64,000 nucleotides of DNA, taken from contig NZ_BMNG01000017.1 in NCBI RefSeq assembly GCF_014646335.1, positions 62,001 to 126,000 on the forward strand, in the 5' to 3' direction. A program made the position numbers and the translations under genes. This DNA is from Streptomyces lasiicapitis (GTDB lineage Bacteria > Actinomycetota > Actinomycetes > Streptomycetales > Streptomycetaceae). Under the pieces are notes generated by a model. It was not told the origin of the DNA. It did not search any database and was given only the letters and a program-made list of their open reading frames with translations. Below, piece by piece: positions 16,167 through 26,477 of this stretch (positions within the stretch are counted from its first letter, which is position 1; each line of letters opens with the position of its first letter).

Positions 16167-18061
16167 GCGGTACGAAGACCGGGGCGTCCGGCACGGTCCG
16201 GCTCACGACGGCCCAGGCCCTGGTGCGCTTCCTGGCGCGGCAGTTCACCGAGCGGGACGGCGAACGGCGCCGCCTCATCGGCGCGACCTGGGGCATCTTC
16301 GGGCACGGCAACGTGGCGGGACTCGGCCAGGCCCTCGTGGAGTACGGCGAGCAGATGCCGTTCCACCAGGGGCGCAACGAACAGTCCATGGTGCACGCGG
16401 CCGTCGGGTACGCGCGCCAGTGCGGGCGGCTTTCCACGCACGCCGTGACGACGTCCATCGGCCCCGGCGCCACCAACCTCGTCACGGGCGCCGCGCTCGC
16501 CACCATCAACCACCTGCCGGTGCTCCTGCTGCCCGGCGACACCTTCGCGACCCGCCCCGCCGACCCGGTGCTACAGCAGCTCGAAGTGCCGTACGCGGGC
16601 GACGTGTCCGTGAACGACTGCCTGCGGCCCGTCTCGAAGTACTTCGACCGGATCACCCGCCCCGAGGCGCTGATCCCGGCCGCCCTGCAGGCCATGCGCG
16701 TGCTCACCGACCCCGTCGACACGGGCGCGGTGACCCTCGCGCTGCCGCAGGACGTGCAGGCGGAGGCCCACGACTGGCCCGAGGAGTTCTTCGCCGAGCG
16801 GGTGTGGACGGTGCGCCGCCAGGCCCCCGACCCCGCCGAACTCGCCGCCGCCGCACGCCTGGTGCGCGACAGCCGCCGGCCGCTGATCGTCGCGGGCGGC
16901 GGCGTCCACCACAGCGCCGCCGAGCTCGCCCTGTCCGAACTCGCCCACGCCACCCGCATCCCGGTCGCCTCCACCCAGGCCGGCAAGGGCTCCCTGCGCC
17001 ACGACCACCCCGCCGACGTCGGCGGCATCGGCCACACCGGCACCGCGACCGCCGACGAACTGGCCCGCACCGCCGACCTGGTGATCGGCGTCGGCACCCG
17101 CTACACCGACTTCACCACGGCCTCCGGCACCCTCTTCGCGACGCCAGGAGTGCGCTTCCTCAACATCAACATCGCCGCGTTCGACGCGCACAAGATGGCC
17201 GGCACGACGGTCGTCGCCGACGCCCGCGCCGCCCTCGACGGCCTGCGGGACATGCTGTCGGGCCACCGCGCCGACACCGCGTACGCCAACGAGTACGTCG
17301 ACGACAAGGCCCGCTGGGAGCACCGCGTCGACGCCGCCTACGAAGCGGACGAACCGGATGTGCGGCCCACCCAGGCGCAGGTACTCGGCCTGCTCGACGA
17401 GCTCGTCACCGAGGCCGACGTCGTCATCAACGCGGCCGGATCGCTCCCCGGCGACCTGCACAAACTGTGGCGGGCGCGCTCGCCGCGGCAGTACCACGTG
17501 GAGTACGGCTACTCCTGCATGGGCTACGAGATCCCCGCCGCGATCGGGGTCTCGCTCGCCTCGCCGGAGCGGCCCGTGTGGGCGCTTGTCGGCGACGGGA
17601 CGTATCTGATGATGCCGACCGAGATCGTCACGGCCGTGCAGGAGAACATCCCGATCAAGGTCGTGATCCTGCAGAACCACGGGTACGCCTCCATCGGGGG
17701 CCTTTCGGAGTCCGTGGGCGGCGAGCGGTTCGGTACCGCCTACCGCCACCGGGCGCCGGACGGGACCTACACGGGCGCCCCGCTGCCCGTCGACCTGGCC
17801 GCCAACGCGGCCTCCCTGGGGCTCCCGGTGCGACGCGCGAAGACCGTCCGCGAGCTGCGGGAAGCCCTGCGCGAAGCGCGCGAGGCGGACGGCCCCACAT
17901 GTGTCTACGTGGAGACGGAAACGGCAGACACAGTGTCGGGCCCGCCCCCCGCACAGGCGTGGTGGGATGTGCCCGTGGCCGAGACCGCGACGCGCACGTC
18001 GGCGGTCAAGGCACGCGAGGAGTACGACCGGCACGTCTCAGCCCGGCGCCGCCAGCTGTGA
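16163..18061 (+). CDS. iolD: 3D-(3,5/4)-trihydroxycyclohexane-1,2-dione hydrolase, IolD
   Basis: 632-residue thiamine-diphosphate enzyme that opens the inositol ring derivative THcHDO to 5-deoxy-glucuronate. The acetolactate-synthase-like three-domain layout is clear: Pyr domain with the catalytic glutamate E73 in GRNEQSMVHAAVGYARQ and TTSIGPGATNLVTGAAL; central domain with PLIVAGGGVHHS; PP domain with GDG at 477-479 and the Mg/ThDP loop ending in LQNHGYASIGG. ATG 16163 overlaps the iolB stop by 4 bp. The length matches IolD rather than acetolactate synthase (about 550-600). Confidence 0.95.
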   Translation: MSGTKTGASGTVRLTTAQALVRFLARQFTERDGERRRLIGATWGIFGHGNVAGLGQALVEYGEQMPFHQGRNEQSMVHAAVGYARQCGRLSTHAVTTSIGPGATNLVTGAALATINHLPVLLLPGDTFATRPADPVLQQLEVPYAGDVSVNDCLRPVSKYFDRITRPEALIPAALQAMRVLTDPVDTGAVTLALPQDVQAEAHDWPEEFFAERVWTVRRQAPDPAELAAAARLVRDSRRPLIVAGGGVHHSAAELALSELAHATRIPVASTQAGKGSLRHDHPADVGGIGHTGTATADELARTADLVIGVGTRYTDFTTASGTLFATPGVRFLNINIAAFDAHKMAGTTVVADARAALDGLRDMLSGHRADTAYANEYVDDKARWEHRVDAAYEADEPDVRPTQAQVLGLLDELVTEADVVINAAGSLPGDLHKLWRARSPRQYHVEYGYSCMGYEIPAAIGVSLASPERPVWALVGDGTYLMMPTEIVTAVQENIPIKVVILQNHGYASIGGLSESVGGERFGTAYRHRAPDGTYTGAPLPVDLAANAASLGLPVRRAKTVRELREALREAREADGPTCVYVETETADTVSGPPPAQAWWDVPVAETATRTSAVKAREEYDRHVSARRRQL

Positions 18062-18074
18062 AGGGGAACTTGGC

Positions 18075-19595
<1,521 letters not shown>

Positions 19596-19611
19596 CAGCT
19601 GTGATCCGTTG

Positions 19612-19650
19612 AACGAAGCCGTCCGCACTGCGGACGGCTTCGTTTGTTTT
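19612..19650 (+). terminator. Intrinsic terminator of the iol operon
   Basis: Perfect 15-bp inverted repeat (19612-19626 and 19630-19644) with a 3-nt loop, followed by TGTTTTT. It lies 17 bp after the mmsA stop. Confidence 0.95.
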
Positions 19651-19751
19651 TCGGGGCTCGGGCTGCGGTTCTCGTACAGAGGGCGCGAAACGGGTGACGG
19701 AGGCTGTGGTGGCAGTTGACCTTCGTATCGAAGGTCGTGAGCGGAATCGAT

Positions 19752-19768
19752 CAGGTGAAATTCACCTG
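19752..19768. promoter_or_regulatory. Palindromic operator-like site upstream of the APC permease gene
   Basis: CAGGTGAAATTCACCTG is a 17-bp palindrome, perfect apart from its central base, about 148 bp before the permease start. Such a site usually marks binding of a dimeric repressor (GntR, TetR or MarR type); no regulator gene adjoins it. A shorter imperfect palindrome TTCGTATCGAA lies just upstream. Confidence 0.6.
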
Positions 19769-19915
19769 TAGGAGCGAAAGGCTGGGATTCAACGGTGAGT
19801 TGGCGACTTGCTGAGGTGCGGATTCCGTAGGCAAACGGCCATTGACGTTCCCCTTACGCCGGGGTTTCCTGACGGCTCTGCCTCCCCCTTCGTACGAGCC
19901 GATCGGATCCGCCGT

Positions 19916-21361
19916 ATGACCGAAACGCTTCACACGCCGCCGCCCGAGTCCGCGGTCATCGGGCCGGTCACCGCGCCCGCGCAGGAACCGGAGAAGGCGC
20001 CGCGCCAACTGAAGCGTTCCATCGGCGTCGTCGGCGGCACCCTGCTCACGCTGTCCTGCGTGACACCCGCGTCCACGCTGTTCGTGGTCGTGCCCGACCT
20101 GTTCTCCTCGCTCGGCACCGCCACCGCGCTCACCATCGCCATCGGCGCGCTGCTTTGCGTGGGCGTCGCGTTCTGCTACTCGGAGCTGGGCACCCTCATC
20201 CCCAGCGCGGGCGGCGAGTACGCGATGGTGTCGACCATGGCCGGACGGCTCGCGGGCTGGCTCGTCTTCGTCCTCTCCCTGCTCGTCGTGATGATCGTCC
20301 CGCCGGTGATCGCCATGGGTACGGCCGACTACCTCGCCCCGGTCGTGCACCTGGACGCGTCCTGGGCGGGCGCGGGCGTGATGCTCCTCGCCACCCTCGC
20401 GGGCCTGCTCGACCTGCGGGCCAACGCGTGGATCACCGGGATCTTCCTGGTACTCGAGGTGGTCGCGGCGGGCGTCGTCGCGGTGCTCGGGTTCGCGCAC
20501 ACCGAGCGGGGGGTCTCCAGCCTCACCGACCTGAGCGTGGCGGCGGGCTCCGGTGCCGGGTCCGGCGACGGCACGAAGGCCGTCACCGCGATGCTGATCA
20601 TCTCCGGTCTCGCCATCGCCCTCTTCGTCACCCAGGGCTTCTCCACCGCCGTCTACCTCTCCGAGGAGATGGAGAACCCGCGCAAGAACGTGGCCCGCAC
20701 GGTGCTGCTCACCCTCGGCATCTCGGCGGTCGTGCTCCTCGTGCCGGTCGCCGCGATCACCATGGGCGCCCCGGACCTCGCCGCCCTCACCAGTGGCGAC
20801 ATCAGCGGCATGGTCGCCGCCTGGTCCAGCTCCGGCGTCGGCACCTTCATCAGCCTGTGCGTCGCCCTCGCCATCATCAACGCGGGCATCGTCATGGTGA
20901 TCCAGAACTCCCGGGTCCTGTTCGCCTCCGCCCGTGACAAGGCGTGGCCCACGCCCGTGAACAAGGTCCTGTCGCGGCTCGGCGGGCGCTTCGGCTCGCC
21001 CTGGGTCGCCACGCTCCTGGTGGGCGTCCCGGGCGCCGCGCTGTGCTTCGTGAACCTGGACACCCTCTACGGAGTGACCGGCGTTTCCGTGACGGGCATG
21101 TACCTGCTGGTGGCCGTGGCGGCGCTGCTCGCCCGGCGCGGCACGCACCGGCACGCGCCCGCCTGGCGGATGCCGCTGTGGCCCGGGGTGCCGGTGGTGC
21201 TCGTCGCGGTGCTCGCGTACGTACTGAGCCAGCAGGAGGCGACGTACCTGCTGTGGACCGGCGGGATCGTGGGGGTGGCCACGCTGTACTGGCTGTTCTA
21301 TCTGCGGCCGCGCAGGGACAGCCGGTGGCTGGTGACGATTCCGGAGGACGTGCGGGAGTAG
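19916..21361 (+). CDS. APC-superfamily amino acid permease
   Basis: 481-residue transporter with about 12 hydrophobic segments. The N-terminal GVVGGTLLTLSCVTPASTLFV corresponds to the first, unwound APC helix, and GVAFCYSELGTLIPSAGGEYAMV is the conserved TM2-TM3 signature of amino acid permeases; ALFVTQGFSTAVYLSEEMENPRKNV is the TM6-7 loop. The C-terminal helices end in LYWLFYLRPRR. ATG 19916 is the likely start although its ribosome binding site is weak; the frame is open 36 codons further without family similarity. The substrate is unknown. It stands alone between terminators, with a palindromic site in its leader. Confidence 0.92.
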   Translation: MTETLHTPPPESAVIGPVTAPAQEPEKAPRQLKRSIGVVGGTLLTLSCVTPASTLFVVVPDLFSSLGTATALTIAIGALLCVGVAFCYSELGTLIPSAGGEYAMVSTMAGRLAGWLVFVLSLLVVMIVPPVIAMGTADYLAPVVHLDASWAGAGVMLLATLAGLLDLRANAWITGIFLVLEVVAAGVVAVLGFAHTERGVSSLTDLSVAAGSGAGSGDGTKAVTAMLIISGLAIALFVTQGFSTAVYLSEEMENPRKNVARTVLLTLGISAVVLLVPVAAITMGAPDLAALTSGDISGMVAAWSSSGVGTFISLCVALAIINAGIVMVIQNSRVLFASARDKAWPTPVNKVLSRLGGRFGSPWVATLLVGVPGAALCFVNLDTLYGVTGVSVTGMYLLVAVAALLARRGTHRHAPAWRMPLWPGVPVVLVAVLAYVLSQQEATYLLWTGGIVGVATLYWLFYLRPRRDSRWLVTIPEDVRE

Positions 21362-21367
21362 TCCCCC

Positions 21368-21392
21368 CCCGGCCGGATCCTCTACGGCCGGG
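21368..21392. terminator. Hairpin between APC permease and truncated TetR gene
   Basis: CCCGGCCG (21368-21375) and CGGCCGGG (21385-21392) form an 8-bp stem with a 9-nt loop, 7 bp after the permease stop and 12 bp before the end of the convergent remnant. Confidence 0.6.
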
Positions 21393-21403
21393 TCCCGTTT
21401 CCG

Positions 21404-21883
21404 CTAGCGCTGGGGCGCGTCGCCGCCGGTCCGGGTGCCCAGGCGGGCCTGGAGGCCGTCGAGGATGATCTCGACGCCGAAGGCGATCTTCGCGGTGCTC
21501 GGTGCGGTTCCGGGGGCGGCGTCCGGTTCGGGCGCCGTCTGCGCGTCTGCCCCCTGTGAGCCCGGAGTCTCCGCGACGCGCGCCTGGGTCCCCGCCTCGA
21601 TGCGGGCCCGCAGCCGCGGGAACTCCCTCGCGATGCCGTTCGCCCACTCGACGACCTCCTTGACGCCCTGCTCCTCGTCACCGCCCTCGCGGCGGATCCG
21701 CGCCCGCAGGGTGGCCGCGGCGGCGTCCTCCAGAGCCGTGCCGGTCACGAACGTCAGGAGCGTGGTCACGGCCCCGTCGAGCTCCTCGCCGGTGAATCCC
21801 GCGGCCTCGAAGACGCGGTAGCAGTGGTCCTGGCGGCGTGCCGTCTCCGGGCCGTAGATGAGGTGGGTGCCGCTGGCCGGCAT
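21404..21883 (-). pseudogene. Truncated TetR-family regulator, C-terminal ligand domain only
   Basis: The 159-residue remainder begins in the middle of the TetR C-terminal domain: PASGTHLIYGPETARRQDHC, VFEAAGFTGEELDGAVTTLL and FVTGTALEDAA match helices 6-9 of drug-efflux regulators, but the whole N-terminal HTH and first ligand-domain helices are absent. The break is at about 21883, where the sequence switches directly into a transporter gene fragment on the other strand. It cannot bind DNA as a normal TetR repressor. It is probably dead, although its frame is still open. Confidence 0.78.
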
Positions 21884-21889
21884 CAGCCA

Positions 21890-22290
21890 CTGGTGTGGCG
21901 CTCGCGGTGGGGTTCCGGCCGAACGCCGGGCTCGTGGAGTGGGCCGCCGTCCTCGGCATCCTGGTGCTGCTCGCCTTCGCGCTGAGCTGGGTGTCCGCCG
22001 CCATGGGGCTTGGCGCCAAGACCATCGAGGCGGCGAGCAACGCGCCCGCGCCGCTGACCTTCCTGCCGTTCCTGGGCTCCGCGGTGGTCACCCCCGAGTC
22101 CATGCCGACGGGCCTGCGCTGGTTCGCCGAGTACCAGCCCTTCACGCCGATCAACGAGACGCTGCGGGGGCTGCTTCTCGGCACCGAGACCGGCAGCAGC
22201 GGCGCCCAGGCCCTGGCCTGGATCGCGGGCCTGACCCTGGTGGGCTTCCTCTGGGCGCGCTCGGCCTTCGGCCGGGCGGTCAAGCACTGA
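21890..22290 (+). pseudogene. Truncated ABC-2 type drug-export permease, C-terminal fragment
   Basis: About 131 residues remain of a DrrB-like ABC-2 permease: AVGFRPNAGLVEWAAVLGIL, SWVSAAMGLGAKTIEAASN, the conserved loop NAPAPLTFLPFLGSAVVTPES, then WFAEYQPFTPINETLRGLLLG and a last helix. The N-terminal helices are missing; the only start is an internal GTG at 21895. Intact loci of this kind have a TetR gene divergent from an ATPase-permease pair, so the fragment pair looks like the product of one internal deletion that removed the TetR head, the promoter, the ATPase and the permease head. Confidence 0.8.
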
Positions 22291-22339
22291 GGGCCTGTTG
22301 TCGGTTGTTGGCTTCTTTGAGGCGCCCGGCCGCCCGCCG

Positions 22340-23584
22340 TCACGCCTGGCGCAGCCGCCGCTCCACCGCGTCCCAGTCCTCCGGATCGACCGTCGCGGAC
22401 GGCCCGGCGGACAGCAGGTCCTGGTCCTTGAAGCCGCTGGACGTGGACACGCACACCACGGGGCCTTCGCCCGCTCTGTCCCGTACGTCTTCGGAGAGCT
22501 GCCGCAGACCCGCGAGACCGGCCGCCGCGGACAGCTCCGCCCAGATCCCGTTCCGTGCCAGCTCCGCGCGGGCGGCGGTCATCTCCGCGTCCGTGACGAG
22601 CAGGGCCGACCCGCCGCTCTCCCGCAGGGCGACGACGCCGCGGTGGCCGCCCACGGGACAAGAGATGGCGTACGCGGCGGTGGGGCCGACGGGGACCTGC
22701 GTGAGCGCCCCCGCGCGCACGGACGCGGCCAGCGGACCGCCCGCGGCGGGCTCGCAGGCGTACATGCGCGGCACCCGGTCCGCGTACCCGAGCCGCACCA
22801 GCTCGGCGAAGCCCTTCCACGTACCGAACAGCATCTCTCCGTAGCCGGTGGGTACGTACACCGCGCGCGGGACGGTGCCGAGCTCGGTGAAGATCTCGTA
22901 CGCGAGGGTCTTGTAGCCCTCGGGGCCGAAGCCGTGCCCGGTGTGCGCGGCGGGCGTGAGGTTGCTGACGGGGTGGTAGCCGGTCCGCTCGGCGATCCGG
23001 CGAAGCAGCGACCACCGCTGCTCGATGGGCACCGGAAGCACGGCGGCCCCGTACGCGCGCAGGAAGGCGTCGACGGCGGGCGGCACCTCCGCCGAGGTCA
23101 CGACGGCGCACCGGAGCCCGGCACGCGCCGCGTACGCCGCCGCGGAGGCGCCGTGGTTGCCGGACGAGGCGACGACGACGCCCGCCGCGCCCGCGCCGAC
23201 GGCCGCGCTCACCGTGACCCGGTTCAGCCGGTCCTTGTGGCTCCACGTCGGATTGCGGGACTCGTCCTTGATCCACACGCCGTCGGCCAGGGGCAGCAGC
23301 GGGGTGCCGCCCTCCGCGAGCCCGGGGGCGTGCAGGGGCGGCAGGAGCGGCGCCCACCGCTCGTGCCCGCGCGGCCGGGGGGTCGCGGTCGCGGTCGCGA
23401 AGAAGTCGTCGGGCAGCTTGTCGTAGGCGTAGTCGACCTCCACCGGATACGCCACGGAGTCCGTGCTCGTGGCCGGGCAGCCCTCGGTGAGCGGCGGCCA
23501 CAGCGGGTACCGGACGTCGGGGTCGCCGAGCGAGCGCTGGCCGGTGGCGAGGGATTCCACGGGGGCAGCAGGCTGAGATGTCAT
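22340..23584 (-). CDS. Threonine-synthase-like PLP-dependent lyase
   Basis: 414-residue fold-type II pyridoxal-phosphate enzyme. The PLP lysine is K117 in NPTWSHKDRLN (threonine synthases have SFKDR), the substrate/phosphate loop is VASSGNHGASAAAYAARAG near residue 140, and YVPTGYGEMLFGTWKGF lies in the C-terminal half. The layout (N-terminal extension of about 90 residues, then a threonine-synthase core) matches the threonine synthase/diaminopropionate ammonia-lyase group, but the reaction cannot be settled from the sequence. The gene is divergent from the hydrolase-ABC fusion across 157 bp and is not in an operon with threonine biosynthetic genes, so a catabolic or specialised role is possible. 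Confidence 0.8.
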   Translation of the reverse strand: MTSQPAAPVESLATGQRSLGDPDVRYPLWPPLTEGCPATSTDSVAYPVEVDYAYDKLPDDFFATATATPRPRGHERWAPLLPPLHAPGLAEGGTPLLPLADGVWIKDESRNPTWSHKDRLNRVTVSAAVGAGAAGVVVASSGNHGASAAAYAARAGLRCAVVTSAEVPPAVDAFLRAYGAAVLPVPIEQRWSLLRRIAERTGYHPVSNLTPAAHTGHGFGPEGYKTLAYEIFTELGTVPRAVYVPTGYGEMLFGTWKGFAELVRLGYADRVPRMYACEPAAGGPLAASVRAGALTQVPVGPTAAYAISCPVGGHRGVVALRESGGSALLVTDAEMTAARAELARNGIWAELSAAAGLAGLRQLSEDVRDRAGEGPVVCVSTSSGFKDQDLLSAGPSATVDPEDWDAVERRLRQA

Positions 23585-23741
23585 GGGTCAACAGGGTAAG
23601 TGCCCCTGACAGTTGGACGGCAGGGGCCGTGCGCTACCGCGTCGGTGGTACGCGGCCGGCCCCGCGTACTTCCCGGGGAGGCCCCCGGGTTCAGACCGGT
23701 GGGGGCATTGGTTGTCAGCGGGCCCCCGTACGGTTGACGGC

Positions 23742-26477
23742 ATGGATCTACGACGGCCCTGGGCCGGAGCCTGGAAGGCCGCCCTTCGCCGGCCACGGCG
23801 GCTGCTGGCCGCCGTGGCCGCCGTTGTGCTGCTCGTGGCGGCGGGTACGTGGACGGCGCTCGCGTCGGACGACGGGCCGAGTGTGCGCCGCTCGGACCGG
23901 CTCCTCGACATGGGCACGGCCGACGGCCGCGAGGTGCGGATCGACACGTCGTACTTCACCGCGGGCGACCCCGGCGCGAAGCGCCCCGCCGTCCTCATCG
24001 GGCACGGCTTCGGCGGCAGCAAGGAAGACGTCCGCGAACAGGCCGAGAAGCTCGCCCGCAAGGGCTACGCGGTCATGACGTGGTCGGCCCGCGGCTTCGG
24101 CAAGTCCACCGGGCGGATCGGTCTGAACGACCCCAAGGGCGAGGTCGCCGACGTCTCCCGGCTCATCGACTGGCTGGCCGAGCGCCCCGAGGTGGACCTG
24201 GACAAGGCGGGCGACCCGCGCGTGGGCGTCACCGGCGCCTCCTACGGCGGCGCGGTCTCGCTGCTCGCCGCCGGGTACGACAAGCGGGTCGACGCCATCG
24301 CCCCGGTGATCACGTACTGGAACCTGGCGGACGCCCTGTTCCCCCGAGGCGTCTTCAAGAAGCTGTGGGCCGGGATGTTCGTCACCGCGGGCGGCGGCTG
24401 CGACCGCTTCGAGCAGCGGCTGTGCGAGATGTACGACCGCGTGGCGGTGGCCGGGAAGCCCGACGCCAAGGCGCGCGAGCTGCTGTCCGAGCGCAGCCCC
24501 TCCGCCGTCGGCGACCGCATCAAGGTGCCCACGCTGATCACGCAGGGCCAGACGGACTCGCTGTTCACGCTCGACCAGTCCGACGCGATGGCCAAGGCGA
24601 TCCGCGGCAACCACGCGCCGGTCTCGGTCGACTGGATCGCGGGCGGCCACGACGGCGGCGACATGGAGACCGACCGCGTGGCGGGCCGCGTCGGCACCTG
24701 GTTCGACCGCTACCTGAAGGACGACAAGGGCGTCGACACCGGCCCCGCCTTCCGCGTCACGCGCACCGGAGGCATCGACTCCACGGACGGCGCGGCCACC
24801 CTGCGCGGCGCCAGCGGCGACCGGTACCCGGGCCTGGACAGCGGCGTGCGCGAGATCCCGCTCGGCGGCCGGCCGCAGACCTTCGACAACCCCGCGGGCG
24901 CCTCGCCGCCCGCCGTGTCCGCCCTGCCCGGCATCGGCTCGGCGGCGGGCGGAGGCGGCGGGGGAGGCCGCGGTGGCGGCGGGCTCTCGCAGCTCTCCTC
25001 GCTCGGCATCGGCGTCTCCCTCGACTTCCCCGGTCAGTACGCGGCGTTCGAGTCGAAGCCGCTCACCAAGGACCTGCGGATCACCGGCACGCCCACCGTG
25101 CGCGCCCATGTGAAGTCCGACAGCGAGGACACCGTCCTCTTCGGGAAGGTGTACGACGTCGGGCCCGGCGGCGACCAGCAGGTCCTGCCCGCCCAGCTCG
25201 TCGCGCCGGTGCGGATCGCGGGCGCCGTGGACGGCGCGAACGTCGACCTGAAGCTGCCCGCCGTCGACCACGAGCTGAAGAAGGGCCACCGGCTGCGCCT
25301 CGTACTCTCCGCGACCGACCTCGGCTACGCCTCACCGGCCGAACCGGCCGCGTACACGGTGTCGTTGAAGGGCGACCTGAAGGTCCCGACCGCCCCCGGA
25401 GTGGACACCCCGGCCGCCCCGCTGCCCGCCTGGGTGTGGTGGCTGCCGCTCACCGGCGCGGCCCTCGCGGCGGCCCTCCTCGTCCTCGGCCGCAGGCGTA
25501 CCACGGCGCCCGCACCCGACCCGGCGCTCGCCGAAGTCCCCCTGCAGATCACCGACTTGAGCAAGCGCTACGCCAAGTCCACCGATCGGTACGCGGTCCG
25601 CGACCTCTCCTTCCGCGTCGAGAAGGGCCAGGTCCTCGGCCTCCTCGGGCCGAACGGCGCGGGCAAGACGACGACCCTGCGGATGCTGATGGGCCTCATC
25701 CGCCCGGACGCGGGCGAGATCCGCGTGTTCGGCCGCGCGATCCGGCCCGGCGCGCCCGTCCTGTCCCGCGTCGGCGCGTTCGTCGAGGGCGCCGGATTCC
25801 TGCCCCACCTCTCCGGCCGGGAGAACCTGGAGCTGTACTGGAAGGCCACAGGACGCCCCGCCGAGGACGCCCACCTGGACGACGCCCTGGAGATCGCCGG
25901 GCTCGGCGACGCGCTCGCCCGCGCGGTGCGGACGTACTCCCAGGGCATGCGCCAGCGCCTCGCCATCGCCCAGGCCATGCTCGGCCTGCCGGACCTGCTC
26001 ATCCTCGACGAGCCGACCAACGGCCTCGACCCGCCCCAGATCCGCGAGATGCGCGAGGTGATGATCCGGTACGCCGCGGGCGGACGCACCGTCATCGTCT
26101 CCAGCCACCTCCTCGCCGAGGTCGAGCAGACCTGCACGCACCTGGTCGTCATGGACCGCGGCCGGCTCGTCCAGGCGGGCCCGGTCGACGAGATCGTCGG
26201 CTCCGGGGACACGCTCCTGGTGGGCCTCGCGGCCGACATCCCCGAGCCGCTGGTGGAGAAGGTGGCGTCCCTGACCGGCGTGGCGACGGCCGCGCGGGCG
26301 GAGGGCGGGCTGCTGGTGCGGCTTGAGCCGACGGAGGGCGACGCGTCTGCGGCTGCCGGTTCCGCCGCCTCCCGGCTGCTCGTCGAGCTGGTCCGGCTCG
26401 AAGTCCCCGTCGAGTCCATCGGGCCGCACCGCCGCCTTGAGGACGCGTTCCTGACCCTGATCGGAGGCACCGCATGA
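23742..26477 (+). CDS. Membrane-tethered alpha/beta hydrolase fused to an ABC-transporter ATPase
   Basis: 911-residue protein combining two proteins that are normally separate. Residues about 20-42 are a signal-anchor helix. Residues 60-430 are a CocE/X-Pro-type alpha/beta hydrolase: oxyanion part LIGHGFGGSKEDV and nucleophile elbow GVTGASYGGAVS. A Gly-rich linker (GGGGGGGRGGGG-like) and a jelly-roll X-Pro C-domain follow, then a second membrane helix (WVWWLPLTGAALAAALLVLG). The last ~300 residues are an ABC ATPase: Walker A LGPNGAGKTT near 634, signature YSQGMRQRLAIAQAM near 732, LLILDEPTNGLDPPQ. With two helices the hydrolase would be outside and the ATPase inside. It overlaps the permease gene by 4 bp. 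ATG 23742 is chosen; the open frame extends further upstream. Confidence 0.88.
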   Translation: MDLRRPWAGAWKAALRRPRRLLAAVAAVVLLVAAGTWTALASDDGPSVRRSDRLLDMGTADGREVRIDTSYFTAGDPGAKRPAVLIGHGFGGSKEDVREQAEKLARKGYAVMTWSARGFGKSTGRIGLNDPKGEVADVSRLIDWLAERPEVDLDKAGDPRVGVTGASYGGAVSLLAAGYDKRVDAIAPVITYWNLADALFPRGVFKKLWAGMFVTAGGGCDRFEQRLCEMYDRVAVAGKPDAKARELLSERSPSAVGDRIKVPTLITQGQTDSLFTLDQSDAMAKAIRGNHAPVSVDWIAGGHDGGDMETDRVAGRVGTWFDRYLKDDKGVDTGPAFRVTRTGGIDSTDGAATLRGASGDRYPGLDSGVREIPLGGRPQTFDNPAGASPPAVSALPGIGSAAGGGGGGGRGGGGLSQLSSLGIGVSLDFPGQYAAFESKPLTKDLRITGTPTVRAHVKSDSEDTVLFGKVYDVGPGGDQQVLPAQLVAPVRIAGAVDGANVDLKLPAVDHELKKGHRLRLVLSATDLGYASPAEPAAYTVSLKGDLKVPTAPGVDTPAAPLPAWVWWLPLTGAALAAALLVLGRRRTTAPAPDPALAEVPLQITDLSKRYAKSTDRYAVRDLSFRVEKGQVLGLLGPNGAGKTTTLRMLMGLIRPDAGEIRVFGRAIRPGAPVLSRVGAFVEGAGFLPHLSGRENLELYWKATGRPAEDAHLDDALEIAGLGDALARAVRTYSQGMRQRLAIAQAMLGLPDLLILDEPTNGLDPPQIREMREVMIRYAAGGRTVIVSSHLLAEVEQTCTHLVVMDRGRLVQAGPVDEIVGSGDTLLVGLAADIPEPLVEKVASLTGVATAARAEGGLLVRLEPTEGDASAAAGSAASRLLVELVRLEVPVESIGPHRRLEDAFLTLIGGTA

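Noticed and set aside
19737..19752. GCGGAATCGATCAGG resembling the LacI operator of the importer
   Set aside because: Shares only GGAATCGAT with the operator, lacks the other half of the dyad, and a palindrome of different sequence follows it.
21404..21883. TetR remnant taken as an intact small regulator
   Set aside because: No HTH is present in or upstream of the frame, and the sequence begins in the middle of a ligand-domain helix.
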